From NCBI GenBank assembly GCA_044225795.1, contig JBGAIF010000006.1, forward strand, positions 62,001 to 126,000: 64,000 bases of DNA. The letters are read 5' to 3'. Positions 54,664 to 62,192 of the stretch are shown here, piece after piece. The notes under the pieces were generated by a model, which was not told where the DNA came from, did no database searches, and was given only the letters and a program-made list of their open reading frames with translations. Origin of the DNA: Nemorincola sp044225795. Lineage in GTDB: Bacteria; Bacteroidota; Bacteroidia; Chitinophagales; Chitinophagaceae. The number at the start of each line of letters is the position of its first letter. Within the stretch, counting starts at the first letter, position 1. The translations under genes and the position numbers were made by a program.

Positions 54664-56283
54664 ATGTTATTTGTCAATAAGTTCAGGCATTCCGGGCTGT
54701 TTATTATTTTGTTAATTGTTGGCTTGCAAGCGGTTGCACAGCCCCGTGAAAAGGTAGAAAGGCCCCGGTTGGTGATAGGCATAGTGGTGGACCAGATGCG
54801 GTGGGACTACCTGTACCGCTATTACGATCTGTACCGGGAAGGTGGCTTCAGGCGGCTGCTGAATGGTGGCTATAAATGCCAGAATATGATGATCAATTAC
54901 CTGCCTACCTATACTGCCCCGGGCCATACCTGCATCTATACGGGGTCTGTACCGGCCATACACGGCATAACCGGCAACGACTGGACCGACAACCTGACCG
55001 GCAAGCACACCTACTGTGTGGAAGACAGCAAGGAGAAGTATATGACCCCTAATAACCTGCTGACCACCACCGTGACCGATGAGCTGAGGCTGGCCACCAA
55101 TTTCCGGTCGAGGGTATATGGCGTGGCGCTGAAGGACAGGGGTAGCATACTGCCTGCCGGCCACCTGGCCAATGCCGCCTACTGGTATGACGACAAAGCA
55201 GGTGGCTTCACATCGAGCCGGTATTACAGCAACCCCAACCCGCCATGGCTGCAGGCCTTCAATGCCCGGAACATTGCCGATAGCCTGGTGAAGCAGAACT
55301 GGGAACTGCTCTATGATATCAGCAGATACACCCAAAGTACGGCAGATGCCAGCCCTTATGAGAAGGGATATGCAGGTGAAAGCAGCCCTGTTTTTCCTCA
55401 TATATTTGACAAGCAACCTGAAGCATACAGGAAAAGCATCATAAAGGCGATACCTGCGGGCAATACCTATTCCATAATGATGGCCGAGGCCTGTATAGAC
55501 GGGGAGCAACTGGGCTTGAAGGGCGAAACCGACTTCCTGGCGCTGAGCCTGTCCTCTACCGATTATATAGGGCACCAGTTTGGTATAAACTCTGTGGAAG
55601 CGGAGGATTGCTACCTGAGACTGGACCGTGATCTCGCCCGCCTGCTTGCCTTTCTCGATGCACACTACGGGCGTGATGGCTACCTCCTGTTCCTTACTGC
55701 CGACCATGGCGCCGCGCATAATCCCGGCTTCCTGGATCATGACCATGTGCCTGCCGGGGTGCTCAGCAATTCCCTTATCTCTGACCTGAACGCATCTCTG
55801 AAAACGAAATACGGCAAGGATTCACTGGTGAGCGGCATCAGCAATTACCAGTTGGTGATGAATAACAAGCGGATAGATGCCGGTAAAATTGACAGGGATA
55901 AAGTAAAACATTCTGTAATGCAACTGCTGAGTAAAAGGCCCGAGATATCTTATGTGATAGATATGGAAGATGTGAATAAGGCCCCTGTACCCGAACCGCT
56001 GCGCACGATGATCGTAAATGGTTACTACAAACAAAGGTGCGCAGATATACAGATCATTCTTGATCCGGCATGGTATGATGCAGAGGGAAAGACTACCGGC
56101 ACCACCCACGGCAACTGGAACCCGTATGATGCTCATATACCTTTCGTGATGTATGGGTGGACCATTCCTGAGAAAGAATCATTTAAACAATTGAATATGA
56201 CTGATATATCAGCTACAATTGCTGCTTTACTTCATATTCAGATGCCCAGCGGATGTATCGGAAAACCCATTATTGAACGATAA
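54664..56283 (+). CDS. PafA-like alkaline phosphatase
   Basis: Secreted zinc phosphomonoesterase. I use the ATG at 54664 (MLFVNKFRHSGLFIILL, signal peptide ending AVAQ); a GTG at 54634 overlaps a -7-like box (CACCTTTG). Metal and active-site residues fit PafA of Elizabethkingia: Asp in IGIVVDQMRWDYLY, Thr84 nucleophile in LPTYTAPGHT, GITGNDW, the LKDRGS motif (the Lys/Arg pair that contacts phosphate), STDYIGHQFG and LTADHGAAHNPGF. PafA releases phosphate from organic phosphomonoesters in the periplasm and is not repressed by phosphate in Bacteroidota, where known. Length 539 is normal. Confidence 0.92.
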   Translation: MLFVNKFRHSGLFIILLIVGLQAVAQPREKVERPRLVIGIVVDQMRWDYLYRYYDLYREGGFRRLLNGGYKCQNMMINYLPTYTAPGHTCIYTGSVPAIHGITGNDWTDNLTGKHTYCVEDSKEKYMTPNNLLTTTVTDELRLATNFRSRVYGVALKDRGSILPAGHLANAAYWYDDKAGGFTSSRYYSNPNPPWLQAFNARNIADSLVKQNWELLYDISRYTQSTADASPYEKGYAGESSPVFPHIFDKQPEAYRKSIIKAIPAGNTYSIMMAEACIDGEQLGLKGETDFLALSLSSTDYIGHQFGINSVEAEDCYLRLDRDLARLLAFLDAHYGRDGYLLFLTADHGAAHNPGFLDHDHVPAGVLSNSLISDLNASLKTKYGKDSLVSGISNYQLVMNNKRIDAGKIDRDKVKHSVMQLLSKRPEISYVIDMEDVNKAPVPEPLRTMIVNGYYKQRCADIQIILDPAWYDAEGKTTGTTHGNWNPYDAHIPFVMYGWTIPEKESFKQLNMTDISATIAALLHIQMPSGCIGKPIIER

Positions 56284-56371
56284 GATACGAGGTAGGGCGG
56301 GTAATTTTCGCATGATCTTTATTTTTTGATTCAAACGATTGATTTTTATCAACTTGTATCATTTACCGAAA

Positions 56372-57295
56372 CTAACTTGCTAATTTAAATTGCAGCAGGT
56401 AGTCGGCAATATCGAGGCCCTGATCGCGCTCCTCCGGCAGGGCGCAGAGCTCTAAGGAACGGGAGACCGAGATGTCGGTAATGTGTGCCAGTTCCCGTGC
56501 CCTGGCTACCCATTTGTCATATCCGCCCAGGTCGGGAAAGAGCCTAACCCGGAAACCAGCCAACACTTTACACCTTTCTTCACTAAGATTGGAGAGGCCA
56601 CCACAGGCCAGCCATATATACTCGGGATGAAACACACTGGCAATAATGGCAGTCTTCTCACTCTCTACCAGGGCCACGGGTTTATCGTTCTCAGGGTAGC
56701 GGTTCAGCAGGGTTTCCCCAAAGAGGCATTGGCGTAGTTCGTAGTCGGGAAGGTGCAGGGCGGTATGTGCCCAGGTGATCTGGCTATAGGGTTCCTTTAC
56801 CCGCTTACCGGAGTGCTCGTCATAGAGCATGATCTTGCCGGTGCACCTGCGGCCATCTATGGCTACCTGCCAGAATACCGTGGCGCCCTCCCAGTGACGG
56901 GAGGTGCCTATATGGTATCTGTCGCAAAGGAGCCGGGTCTCTGCACTGCCAAACAACCGTATCAGGTATTGCACAAAGTTGTTATGATGGTAATAATTGA
57001 GGCTGCGCACATATACATCATGGGGTATGGATGAGGGTTCGCGTTGCAGGGGTATTACAGGCGTTTTACGGATGGCGGCACTGGCTACAATGCGGTTATC
57101 GGCAAAGTAGTCTTTAGGGGTATAGTGATAGCCGCAGCGTATCTCCCGGTTGCACCTGCCCACATGGTCTGCAAGGTATTGCCCGGTATCAGTATCTATA
57201 TAGCGTTTGAAGGTGTGTTTCTTGTGGCAGAGAGGGCAGGTGTGCATGGTGCTTCGGCCATTGTATTTCTGGAGCCTATATTGATAGTTGTTCAT
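56372..57295 (-). CDS. DUF6371-type zinc-ribbon/TOPRIM primase-like protein
   Basis: Product of 307 residues. N-terminus: zinc-binding site (CPLCHKKHTFKRYIDTD, then GRCNREIRCGYHYTPKDYF). C-terminal half: TOPRIM-like fold with the Glu in PVALVESEKTAIIAS and the acidic pair in RLFPDLGGYDKWVARA, where the usual DxD is spaced as D...D. This resembles the DNA-primase-related proteins carried by integrative elements of Bacteroidota and DUF6371. Here no integrase, relaxase or mobilisation gene is seen, so it may be a stranded piece of an element. The gene is divergent to the Y1 transposase 41 bases away. Confidence 0.78.
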   Translation of the reverse strand: MNNYQYRLQKYNGRSTMHTCPLCHKKHTFKRYIDTDTGQYLADHVGRCNREIRCGYHYTPKDYFADNRIVASAAIRKTPVIPLQREPSSIPHDVYVRSLNYYHHNNFVQYLIRLFGSAETRLLCDRYHIGTSRHWEGATVFWQVAIDGRRCTGKIMLYDEHSGKRVKEPYSQITWAHTALHLPDYELRQCLFGETLLNRYPENDKPVALVESEKTAIIASVFHPEYIWLACGGLSNLSEERCKVLAGFRVRLFPDLGGYDKWVARARELAHITDISVSRSLELCALPEERDQGLDIADYLLQFKLAS

Positions 57296-57336
57296 TGTAT
57301 GTGCTTTATTATCTTCATGTCTGTAAAAAGTCAGTT

Positions 57337-57792
57337 ATGCCCGGAACGTATTCCCAGATATATATTCAAGTTGTGTTTGCTGTGAAGGGGAGAGAAAGCC
57401 TTATTAAGGGTGAGTGGGAGGAGGAATTATATAAATACATCACAGGTATAGTGCAGGCCAAGGAGCAAAAGATGCTGGCGATAAATGGTATGCCCGATCA
57501 TATCCATTTTCTGATAGGTATGAAACCCTCGTGTAGTTTGTCAGACCTGGTGAGGGAGGTGAAGAAGGCGTCGAATGAATTTATCAGGGAGAAGGGGTTT
57601 GTAAGGCAGTTCAGTTGGCAGGAAGGGTATGGTGCATTTTCGTACGGACAGTCTCAGTTGGATACGGTGATCGCGTATATAGGTAATCAGAAAGAGCATC
57701 ATAAGAAGCAGAGTTTTAAAGAGGAGTATATCGCGTTTTTGAAAGCATTTAATATTGCGCATGACGAGAAGTATTTGTTTGAGTGGTTGTAG
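57337..57792 (+). CDS. IS200/IS605-type Y1 transposase (possible RAYT)
   Basis: HUH-family single-tyrosine transposase of 151 residues starting at the ATG at 57337 (MPGTYSQIYIQVVFAVKGRE). The HUH motif is GMPDHIHFLIGMKP and the catalytic tyrosine is in IAYIGNQKEHHKKQ. The domain is complete, so it looks functional. No tnpB partner is next to it. Directly downstream are hairpin-rich repeats of the sort that Y1 transposases recognise, which is the context of REP-associated transposases (RAYT). Such a transposase cuts and joins single-stranded DNA at hairpin-marked sites. Confidence 0.88.
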   Translation: MPGTYSQIYIQVVFAVKGRESLIKGEWEEELYKYITGIVQAKEQKMLAINGMPDHIHFLIGMKPSCSLSDLVREVKKASNEFIREKGFVRQFSWQEGYGAFSYGQSQLDTVIAYIGNQKEHHKKQSFKEEYIAFLKAFNIAHDEKYLFEWL

Positions 57793-57900
57793 TGTTGTTA
57801 CAGTTACATTGGTGTGTAATAATTTGTAACAGGTTGTGTAACAGGTTGTGGGCGGTTGTTTGTGATCTATGGGTTTTGGTCAATTGTCAGTGGCAGAACA

Positions 57901-58108
57901 TGCGATACCTTCGGTATCGGACCATCGAGCCTCACGTTTTCTATAAACGTGTGACCCCGCTGGGGTCAGTGCATATCCGGTAGCCTGTTGTTTTATGTAA
58001 GACATGCGATACCTTCGGTATCGGACCATCGATCCTCACGTTTTCTATAAACGTGTGACCCCGCTGGGGTCAGTGCATATCCGGTAGCCTGTTGTTTTAT
58101 GTAAGACA
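57901..58108. repeat. 104-bp tandem repeat, two copies, three hairpins each
   Basis: Units 57901-58004 and 58005-58108 are nearly identical (the only change I see is GAGCC to GATCC in the bases before CACG). Each unit holds three hairpins with seven-base-pair stems: CGATACC-TTC-GGTATCG, CACGTTT-TCTAT-AAACGTG, TGACCCC-GCT-GGGGTCA, then a spacer of about 40 bases (GTGCATATCCGGTAGCCTG...). They lie 108 bases after the transposase stop. Confidence 0.9.
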
Positions 58109-58610
58109 TGCGATACCTTCGGCATCGGACCATCAATCCTTGTTGTTTTCTACAAACATGTGACCCCCTCGGGGTCTGTGCATATCTGATAAAGAGCATA
58201 GAAGAAGGGAATATCAATGCGCGATGTAGGATGCCGACAGCATCCCATGTTTATAGCAAATAGTAAATAAGTGACAAGATGCCGAAGGTATCGCATGTTA
58301 TAGCGTTGAGGTATATCGACCTGTATAACCTGTACAACCCTGTACACTTGTACATTTGTACAACCTTATTTAACATGCCATACCTTCGGCATCGACCATC
58401 AATTCTTGTTGTTTTCTATAAATATGTGACCCCGTTTGGGGTCATTGTATATCCAAAATGAGCACAGGCCTCAGGAATATCAATGTGTGATAGAGGATGC
58501 CGACAGGTATCCTATGTTTATAGCCAAACCGGTAAGTAAGTGACCGATGCCGAAGGTATCGTATGTTGCTACGCTGAGGGATACATCTTGTACCATCATT
58601 GTACATCTGT
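58109..58610. repeat. diverged hairpin repeat, larger unit of about 267 bp, two copies
   Basis: A third and fourth hairpin set start at 58109 and 58376. Each is followed by the same block (GGAATATCAATG at 58208 and 58474; GGATGCCGACAG; TGTTTATAGC; GATGCCGAAGGTATCG at 58279 and 58547). The last element is the first hairpin in reverse orientation, so each larger unit contains an inverted pair. Unit length is 267 bases. The TGACCCC stem is kept in both while its loop changes (CTC, GTTT). Stem CGATACC is imperfect here (pairs with GGCATCG). Confidence 0.85.
58331..58362. repeat. TGTACA array, four copies
   Basis: Palindrome TGTACA at 58331, 58341, 58349 and 58357, with the last three 8 bases apart. 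It ends the first 267-bp unit. Confidence 0.8.
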
Positions 58611-58670
58611 ACACTTGTACAACCCTGTACACCTTGTACAGATGTACAACTGTACAACTGTACATGTACA
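58600..58670. repeat. TGTACA array, nine copies, 8-base period in part
   Basis: Nine TGTACA palindromes in 71 bases, mostly as TGTACANN units, ending with an overlapping pair (TGTACATGTACA). It lies 42 bases upstream of the small membrane gene at 58713. Confidence 0.85.
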
Positions 58671-58712
58671 ACTAACCTAAATAACCTAACTTTAATTGTA
58701 AATCGCCCGCAT

Positions 58713-58886
58713 ATGAATAAGTATATAGCTATCTGGGTCCCACTGATCATTCTTATTGGGGCGATCGGTGTACGCATCTTTGGCAGTGATACCCCGGAGG
58801 TAATGTCTGGTACGCTGATCACGGGTATTGTAGCTGCTTCGGCACTAATTGGTGCTATAATAAAAGCAGGACGCACAAAAGGATAG
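58713..58886 (+). CDS. 57-residue two-helix membrane protein
   Basis: I place the start at the ATG at 58713 (MNKYIAIWVPLIILIGAIG); the open frame extends upstream, but that part is only translated TGTACA repeat. The product has two hydrophobic segments (IAIWVPLIILIGAIGVRIF and MSGTLITGIVAASALIGAII) joined by a polar turn (GSDTPEV) and a basic end (KAGRTKG). It could be a small holin-like or superinfection-type protein of a mobile element, or a plain envelope peptide; there is no motif to choose. No RBS is clear (the phylum rarely uses one). Confidence 0.6.
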   Translation: MNKYIAIWVPLIILIGAIGVRIFGSDTPEVMSGTLITGIVAASALIGAIIKAGRTKG

Positions 58887-58900
58887 GGATATCAGACATC

Positions 58901-58984
58901 GAGTATCCAGTATCGAGTATCCAGTATCGAGTATCCAGTATCCAGTATCCAGTATCCAGTATCCAGTATCGAGTATCCAGTATC
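58901..58984. repeat. heptanucleotide tandem array, 12 units of SAGTATC
   Basis: Twelve perfect 7-bp units, each CAGTATC or GAGTATC, in the order G-C-G-C-G-C-C-C-C-C-G-C for the first base. It lies 14 bases past the stop of the small membrane gene and before the terminator of the next. Confidence 0.95.
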
Positions 58985-59017
58985 CCTTCAACCCAGCATC
59001 CCTCACAAAAAGAAAAA

Positions 59018-59043
59018 CGGTTACACCAATTACGATGTAACCG
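59018..59043 (-). terminator. intrinsic terminator of the gene at 59068-59982
   Basis: Stem CGGTTACA / TGTAACCG (8 bp, loop of ten). On the minus strand it is followed by TTTTTCTTTTTG. Confidence 0.85.
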
Positions 59044-59067
59044 CTCTCCGGGTATATTTAATTATTG

Positions 59068-59982
59068 TTACTTCAGTTTAGGACGGGAATTTTTTGTGCT
59101 GCCGGTAGTGCTCCTGGTTCCTGCACCATCGGTCTTTACCTGCGAGAAGTCCATGCTCCATGTACCTTCATTGCCGCAAGGGTCTATGGCATACACCTCT
59201 CCATAGGTGAGTGTCCACGGGCAGTCCTTTACCTGTGCTATTGCTGCGCTGCCCATAGCCAGTCCTGTAGAGGCGTCATAAGCCAGTTTCACCTGTACGG
59301 TAGCGTTATTGCCCTTACAGTCTGTTACCTGTACCAGCATAGAGGCACCCGCAGGCAGTTCTTTATCAAAGCCAAAACTAAAGCTCATCACATAGAAGCC
59401 CGACATGTTATCGGTCATAAAGTCTACGTTTTTCAGCTTGGCATTGCCTTTGCAGTCTTTGCCACCGCCATCAGCAAGCTTGTCCAGGTTTGCTTCAAAA
59501 AACATGTCTTCCTTGTCTGTAGAGGTAGCTGCTATCATCACAGATGTAAGCGTGAGTGCGCATCCTTTCTTTGATGGCAGGGTAACGCTCGCGGTATAAA
59601 CGCCTTCTTTATTGGGCTTAAGGTCCAGTGTCTTGGTGATGGTATTCATATTACAGTCCATCACAGTGATCTCCATAGAGGAGCCACACATTCCCTTGCC
59701 TTTGTCAGGTGTGAAGTTGGCAGAGAACGCCATGATGGTCTCATCCTGTTTTTTGCCGGTATCCTTGATGACCATGATCTCAACATCAGTTAGCGTTGTC
59801 CATGCTCTGCGTATGCGCGGATATACGCCGCAGGTGGATGGTAGTCTGTCTGCAAAGGTGCCGTCTGCATCGGGCTGCTTTTTTACTTTTACGGTCCTTG
59901 TGCTTGTTTCTGCGGCAAATGTTTCTGATACAGAGCCGAACAATATCATCAGTATTGCGGCCAGTGTGAGTAACTTCTTCAT
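59068..59982 (-). CDS. secreted protein with two cysteine-paired repeats, function unknown
   Basis: Product of 304 residues, signal peptide MKKLLTLAAILMILFGSVSE ending near TFAAE. The mature part holds two similar beta-rich units: one with MCGSSMEITVMDCNMNTITK, closing at GCALTLTSVMIAA, and one with ASMLVQVTDCKGNNATVQVK, closing at DCPWTLTYGEVYAIDPCG. Each has the pattern 'V.DC..N......L......G.......K.C..TLT.....A', which looks like a duplicated Ig-like domain with disulphides. The C-terminus is low-complexity and basic. No family recognised. Confidence 0.75.
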   Translation of the reverse strand: MKKLLTLAAILMILFGSVSETFAAETSTRTVKVKKQPDADGTFADRLPSTCGVYPRIRRAWTTLTDVEIMVIKDTGKKQDETIMAFSANFTPDKGKGMCGSSMEITVMDCNMNTITKTLDLKPNKEGVYTASVTLPSKKGCALTLTSVMIAATSTDKEDMFFEANLDKLADGGGKDCKGNAKLKNVDFMTDNMSGFYVMSFSFGFDKELPAGASMLVQVTDCKGNNATVQVKLAYDASTGLAMGSAAIAQVKDCPWTLTYGEVYAIDPCGNEGTWSMDFSQVKTDGAGTRSTTGSTKNSRPKLK

Positions 59983-60310
59983 AAGATCTTGTTTAGATTT
60001 TTTTTAATGACAGGTCAAAAGTGGGGTATCGCCCACGCAGATAAGATGGCCGGTTAGTGAAAGTGCGTTTTGGGTTAGTGTAGCGATACAGAACCCGGGT
60101 TTGTGCCTGTTGCCCGCCGCCTTGTTATCCGTATATTCAAATATCCCAAATCAGTTCTTTTATCCCATTTTGGTCTTTTTATTCCGCTTTGTGGAATATT
60201 TCATGCTGTGTCATAAAATTACTTCATTGATTATCAATTGTTTATGTTTTTGGCACATAAATGGCAATATCCCTGTCAAACAATCATAAACATAAAAACA
60301 AAGAAACAGA
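59983..60310. other. 328-bp gap between divergent genes
   Basis: No gene. It should hold the promoters of the secreted protein and the DUF4402 gene. I found only near-matches to TAnnTTTG. One inverted repeat, TATTCC-N7-GGAATA (60180-60198), might be an operator. The 60 bases before the DUF4402 ATG are A-rich (AATCATAAACATAAAAACAA). Confidence 0.6.
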
Positions 60311-60832
60311 ATGAAGAAGATCGTTAAAGTACTCGCCATCGCAGTAATCGCAGTTGTTGCCTCTTTCAGCAGTTATGCCCAGGCATCTGCCACCGCATCT
60401 GCTACTGCTATCATCATCACGCCCATCGCTATCTCTAAGACAGTGGACATGGACTTTGGTAACATTGCCGTGTCAAGCTCTACTTCAGGTACTGTTATCC
60501 TTTCTACATCGGGTAGCCGCACTACGGGTGGCTCGGGTGGTGTAACCCTCCCTGCCACTACAGGTACTGTTGCCGCTGCCGAATTCACGGTAACAGGAGA
60601 GCCGAGCTACACTTATGCCATCACATTGCCTACCAGCGCCACACTTACAGATGGTAGCTCGCATACCATGAGCGTGGGTACATTCACCAGCAATCCTTCA
60701 TCTACGGGTACGCTCAGCTCAGGTGGTACAGAGACATTGTATGTGGGTGCTACGCTTAGTGTTGCCGCTGCTCAGGCCGCAGGTACTTATACCAATTCCA
60801 CTGCTGTTCCGGTAACAGTTAACTATAACTGA
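60311..60832 (+). CDS. DUF4402 family secreted protein
   Basis: Product of 173 residues with a signal peptide (VLAIAVIAVVASFSSYAQA). The family features are present: ATAIIITPIAISKTVDMDFG (start 'DM.FG.I...'), TGTVAAAEFTVTGEPSYTYAIT, and the end AQAAGTYTNSTAVPVTVNYN. DUF4402 proteins are small Ser/Thr/Gly-rich beta proteins thought to be surface or pilus-like structural components. No usher or chaperone gene is adjacent. After the stop, a G-rich stretch with two direct CGGGGGCG copies and a T8 run precedes the convergent porin; I see no clean hairpin in it. Confidence 0.88.
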   Translation: MKKIVKVLAIAVIAVVASFSSYAQASATASATAIIITPIAISKTVDMDFGNIAVSSSTSGTVILSTSGSRTTGGSGGVTLPATTGTVAAAEFTVTGEPSYTYAITLPTSATLTDGSSHTMSVGTFTSNPSSTGTLSSGGTETLYVGATLSVAAAQAAGTYTNSTAVPVTVNYN

Positions 60833-60887
60833 TAAGATCATTTTCAAAGGCGGGGGCGTCATCCGGAAACGGGGGCGCTTCTTTTTT

Positions 60888-62009
60888 TTAGCTCAATACT
60901 CTCCGCAGCAGATCGAAGGTGACACCCGCGTTCAGCATCACCTCGGGGCGGGTGTTCTGCCAGGCGCCTTTATACCTGAAGATGTACTGGTCCTTATCCA
61001 TATAGATGGTGCGTCCTTCTATGCGTATGTAGGAGTCCCTGGTAGGTTTGTACTCAAATCCGCCGGTATGGCCCAGCAGCTTGTAGCCCGTCTTCCTGCC
61101 TGCATTATCGGTGATCACGGTACTCATAAATCCTTCAGGATCGTGAAAGAGCTCACTGCGCAGATATACGGCAAACTTTTTACGGAGCTGGCGTTTTAAT
61201 GTCACCATCGCGCTATACATGGCCACTGTCCTGGTGCCGGTAGCTATGTCGGCGTTCTGTTGCAGGCAGTAGTCTCCGCCTATCAGTATCATGGTCTTGC
61301 CGGTATTCATGCCTATAAAGACATTATTATGAAAACGGAAATGGCTTATCGTATCTGCGGGCATGGGGGTATCATCCCCAAAATAAACGGAATAGCCCAC
61401 CAGCGTTGTTGACTCGTCATCCAGTATATAGGTAGCTGCCAGTCCACCCGATTTCTTATTGTTGTTGTCCACAAACATATTGTAGCCGTTCAGCAGAAAC
61501 CCGCTTACCTCCAGGTTTCTTACACCTGTATATGTGGCCCTGATGCCGCTCTGATAGTATGGGTCGTAGAATGTGGCCACCGCCATAGAGCTCACCAGGT
61601 TATCGCCGGGTAAGAAATACTCCGTACCCAGGTGCGCCCTGAACAGACCGCCATCTATCCACAGGCCTTTTATTATTTTGAAGCCCACATATGCTTCGGT
61701 CACTTTGTTGAACTGTCCGGGCGCCCATGCTGCGGCAGCTATATCGCCAAAGTTGAGCGCTATTTTGCCACGTACTTTTGGCCCGTAGTATTTGGCGGAG
61801 ATCATGGCGGCATTCAGCGAAATGCTGTTGCTGCGCGGACTTGTTGACGTGAATTTCTGGAACTTACCTGCGCCCACCGAGTCGCCATAAAAAGCATAAT
61901 AAGCATCTACATATCCTGATACAGAGAAGAGGGAAGCCGTATCAGATGTCTGGGCAAAGCTCCTGCAGCTAGCCAAAAGAGCAACAATAATGAAGCACAT
62001 TCTGAACAT
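60888..62009 (-). CDS. outer-membrane beta-barrel porin (BBP2/OmpL-like)
   Basis: Product of 373 residues. Signal peptide MFRMCFIIVALLASCRSFAQ; the mature start FSVSGYVDAYYAFYGDS is characteristic of the putative beta-barrel porin-2 family, as are SNSISLNAAMISAKYYGPKV, RGKIALNFGDIAAAAWAPGQ, VTEAYVGFKIIKGLWIDGGL and FRAHLGTEYFLPGDN. Amphipathic strands continue to the last residue (VMLNAGVTFDLLRRVLS). The substrate is unknown. Convergent with the DUF4402 gene; the heptanucleotide array lies upstream of its start. Confidence 0.85.
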   Translation of the reverse strand: MFRMCFIIVALLASCRSFAQTSDTASLFSVSGYVDAYYAFYGDSVGAGKFQKFTSTSPRSNSISLNAAMISAKYYGPKVRGKIALNFGDIAAAAWAPGQFNKVTEAYVGFKIIKGLWIDGGLFRAHLGTEYFLPGDNLVSSMAVATFYDPYYQSGIRATYTGVRNLEVSGFLLNGYNMFVDNNNKKSGGLAATYILDDESTTLVGYSVYFGDDTPMPADTISHFRFHNNVFIGMNTGKTMILIGGDYCLQQNADIATGTRTVAMYSAMVTLKRQLRKKFAVYLRSELFHDPEGFMSTVITDNAGRKTGYKLLGHTGGFEYKPTRDSYIRIEGRTIYMDKDQYIFRYKGAWQNTRPEVMLNAGVTFDLLRRVLS

Positions 62010-62073
62010 AAGCCGTTGTTTATGAGCTGTAAAATAGAAAGTATTATACAGAAAAGTAAATGACCTTCGTCAT

Positions 62074-62192
62074 AATCACTGCTCACCGTTCACTATCCAC
62101 TGCTCACTGTTCACTATTCTCTGTTCTCTGTTCACTGTTCACTATTCACTGTTCACTATTCACTGTTCACTGTTCACTGTTCACTATTCACT
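62074..62192. repeat. heptanucleotide tandem array, 17 units of RTTCACT
   Basis: Seventeen 7-bp units from AATCACT to ATTCACT. The nine units nearest the phosphodiesterase (62130-62192) are perfect RTTCACT with first bases G-G-A-G-A-G-G-G-A; units away from it drift (ATCCACT, GCTCACT, GTTCTCT). The last unit contains the TGA stop of the gene at 62188-62682. Confidence 0.95.

Noticed and set aside
54712..55746. Open frame of 344 codons opposite the PafA-like gene
   Set aside because: The plus-strand product carries all active-site motifs of a known family; the antisense frame has none and lacks a promoter.
57901..58610. CRISPR array
   Set aside because: Repeats are 104 and 267 bp, built of several hairpins, with no regular short spacers and no cas genes in the window.
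58599..58712. Upstream extension of the small membrane protein frame
   Set aside because: The extra 38 codons are translated TGTACA repeats rich in Cys and Thr; the ATG at 58713 starts the plausible membrane protein.
60847..60889. Terminator after the DUF4402 gene
   Set aside because: A T-run is present, but the two G-rich blocks are direct repeats and not complementary, so no solid stem forms beyond CCG-GAAA-CGG.
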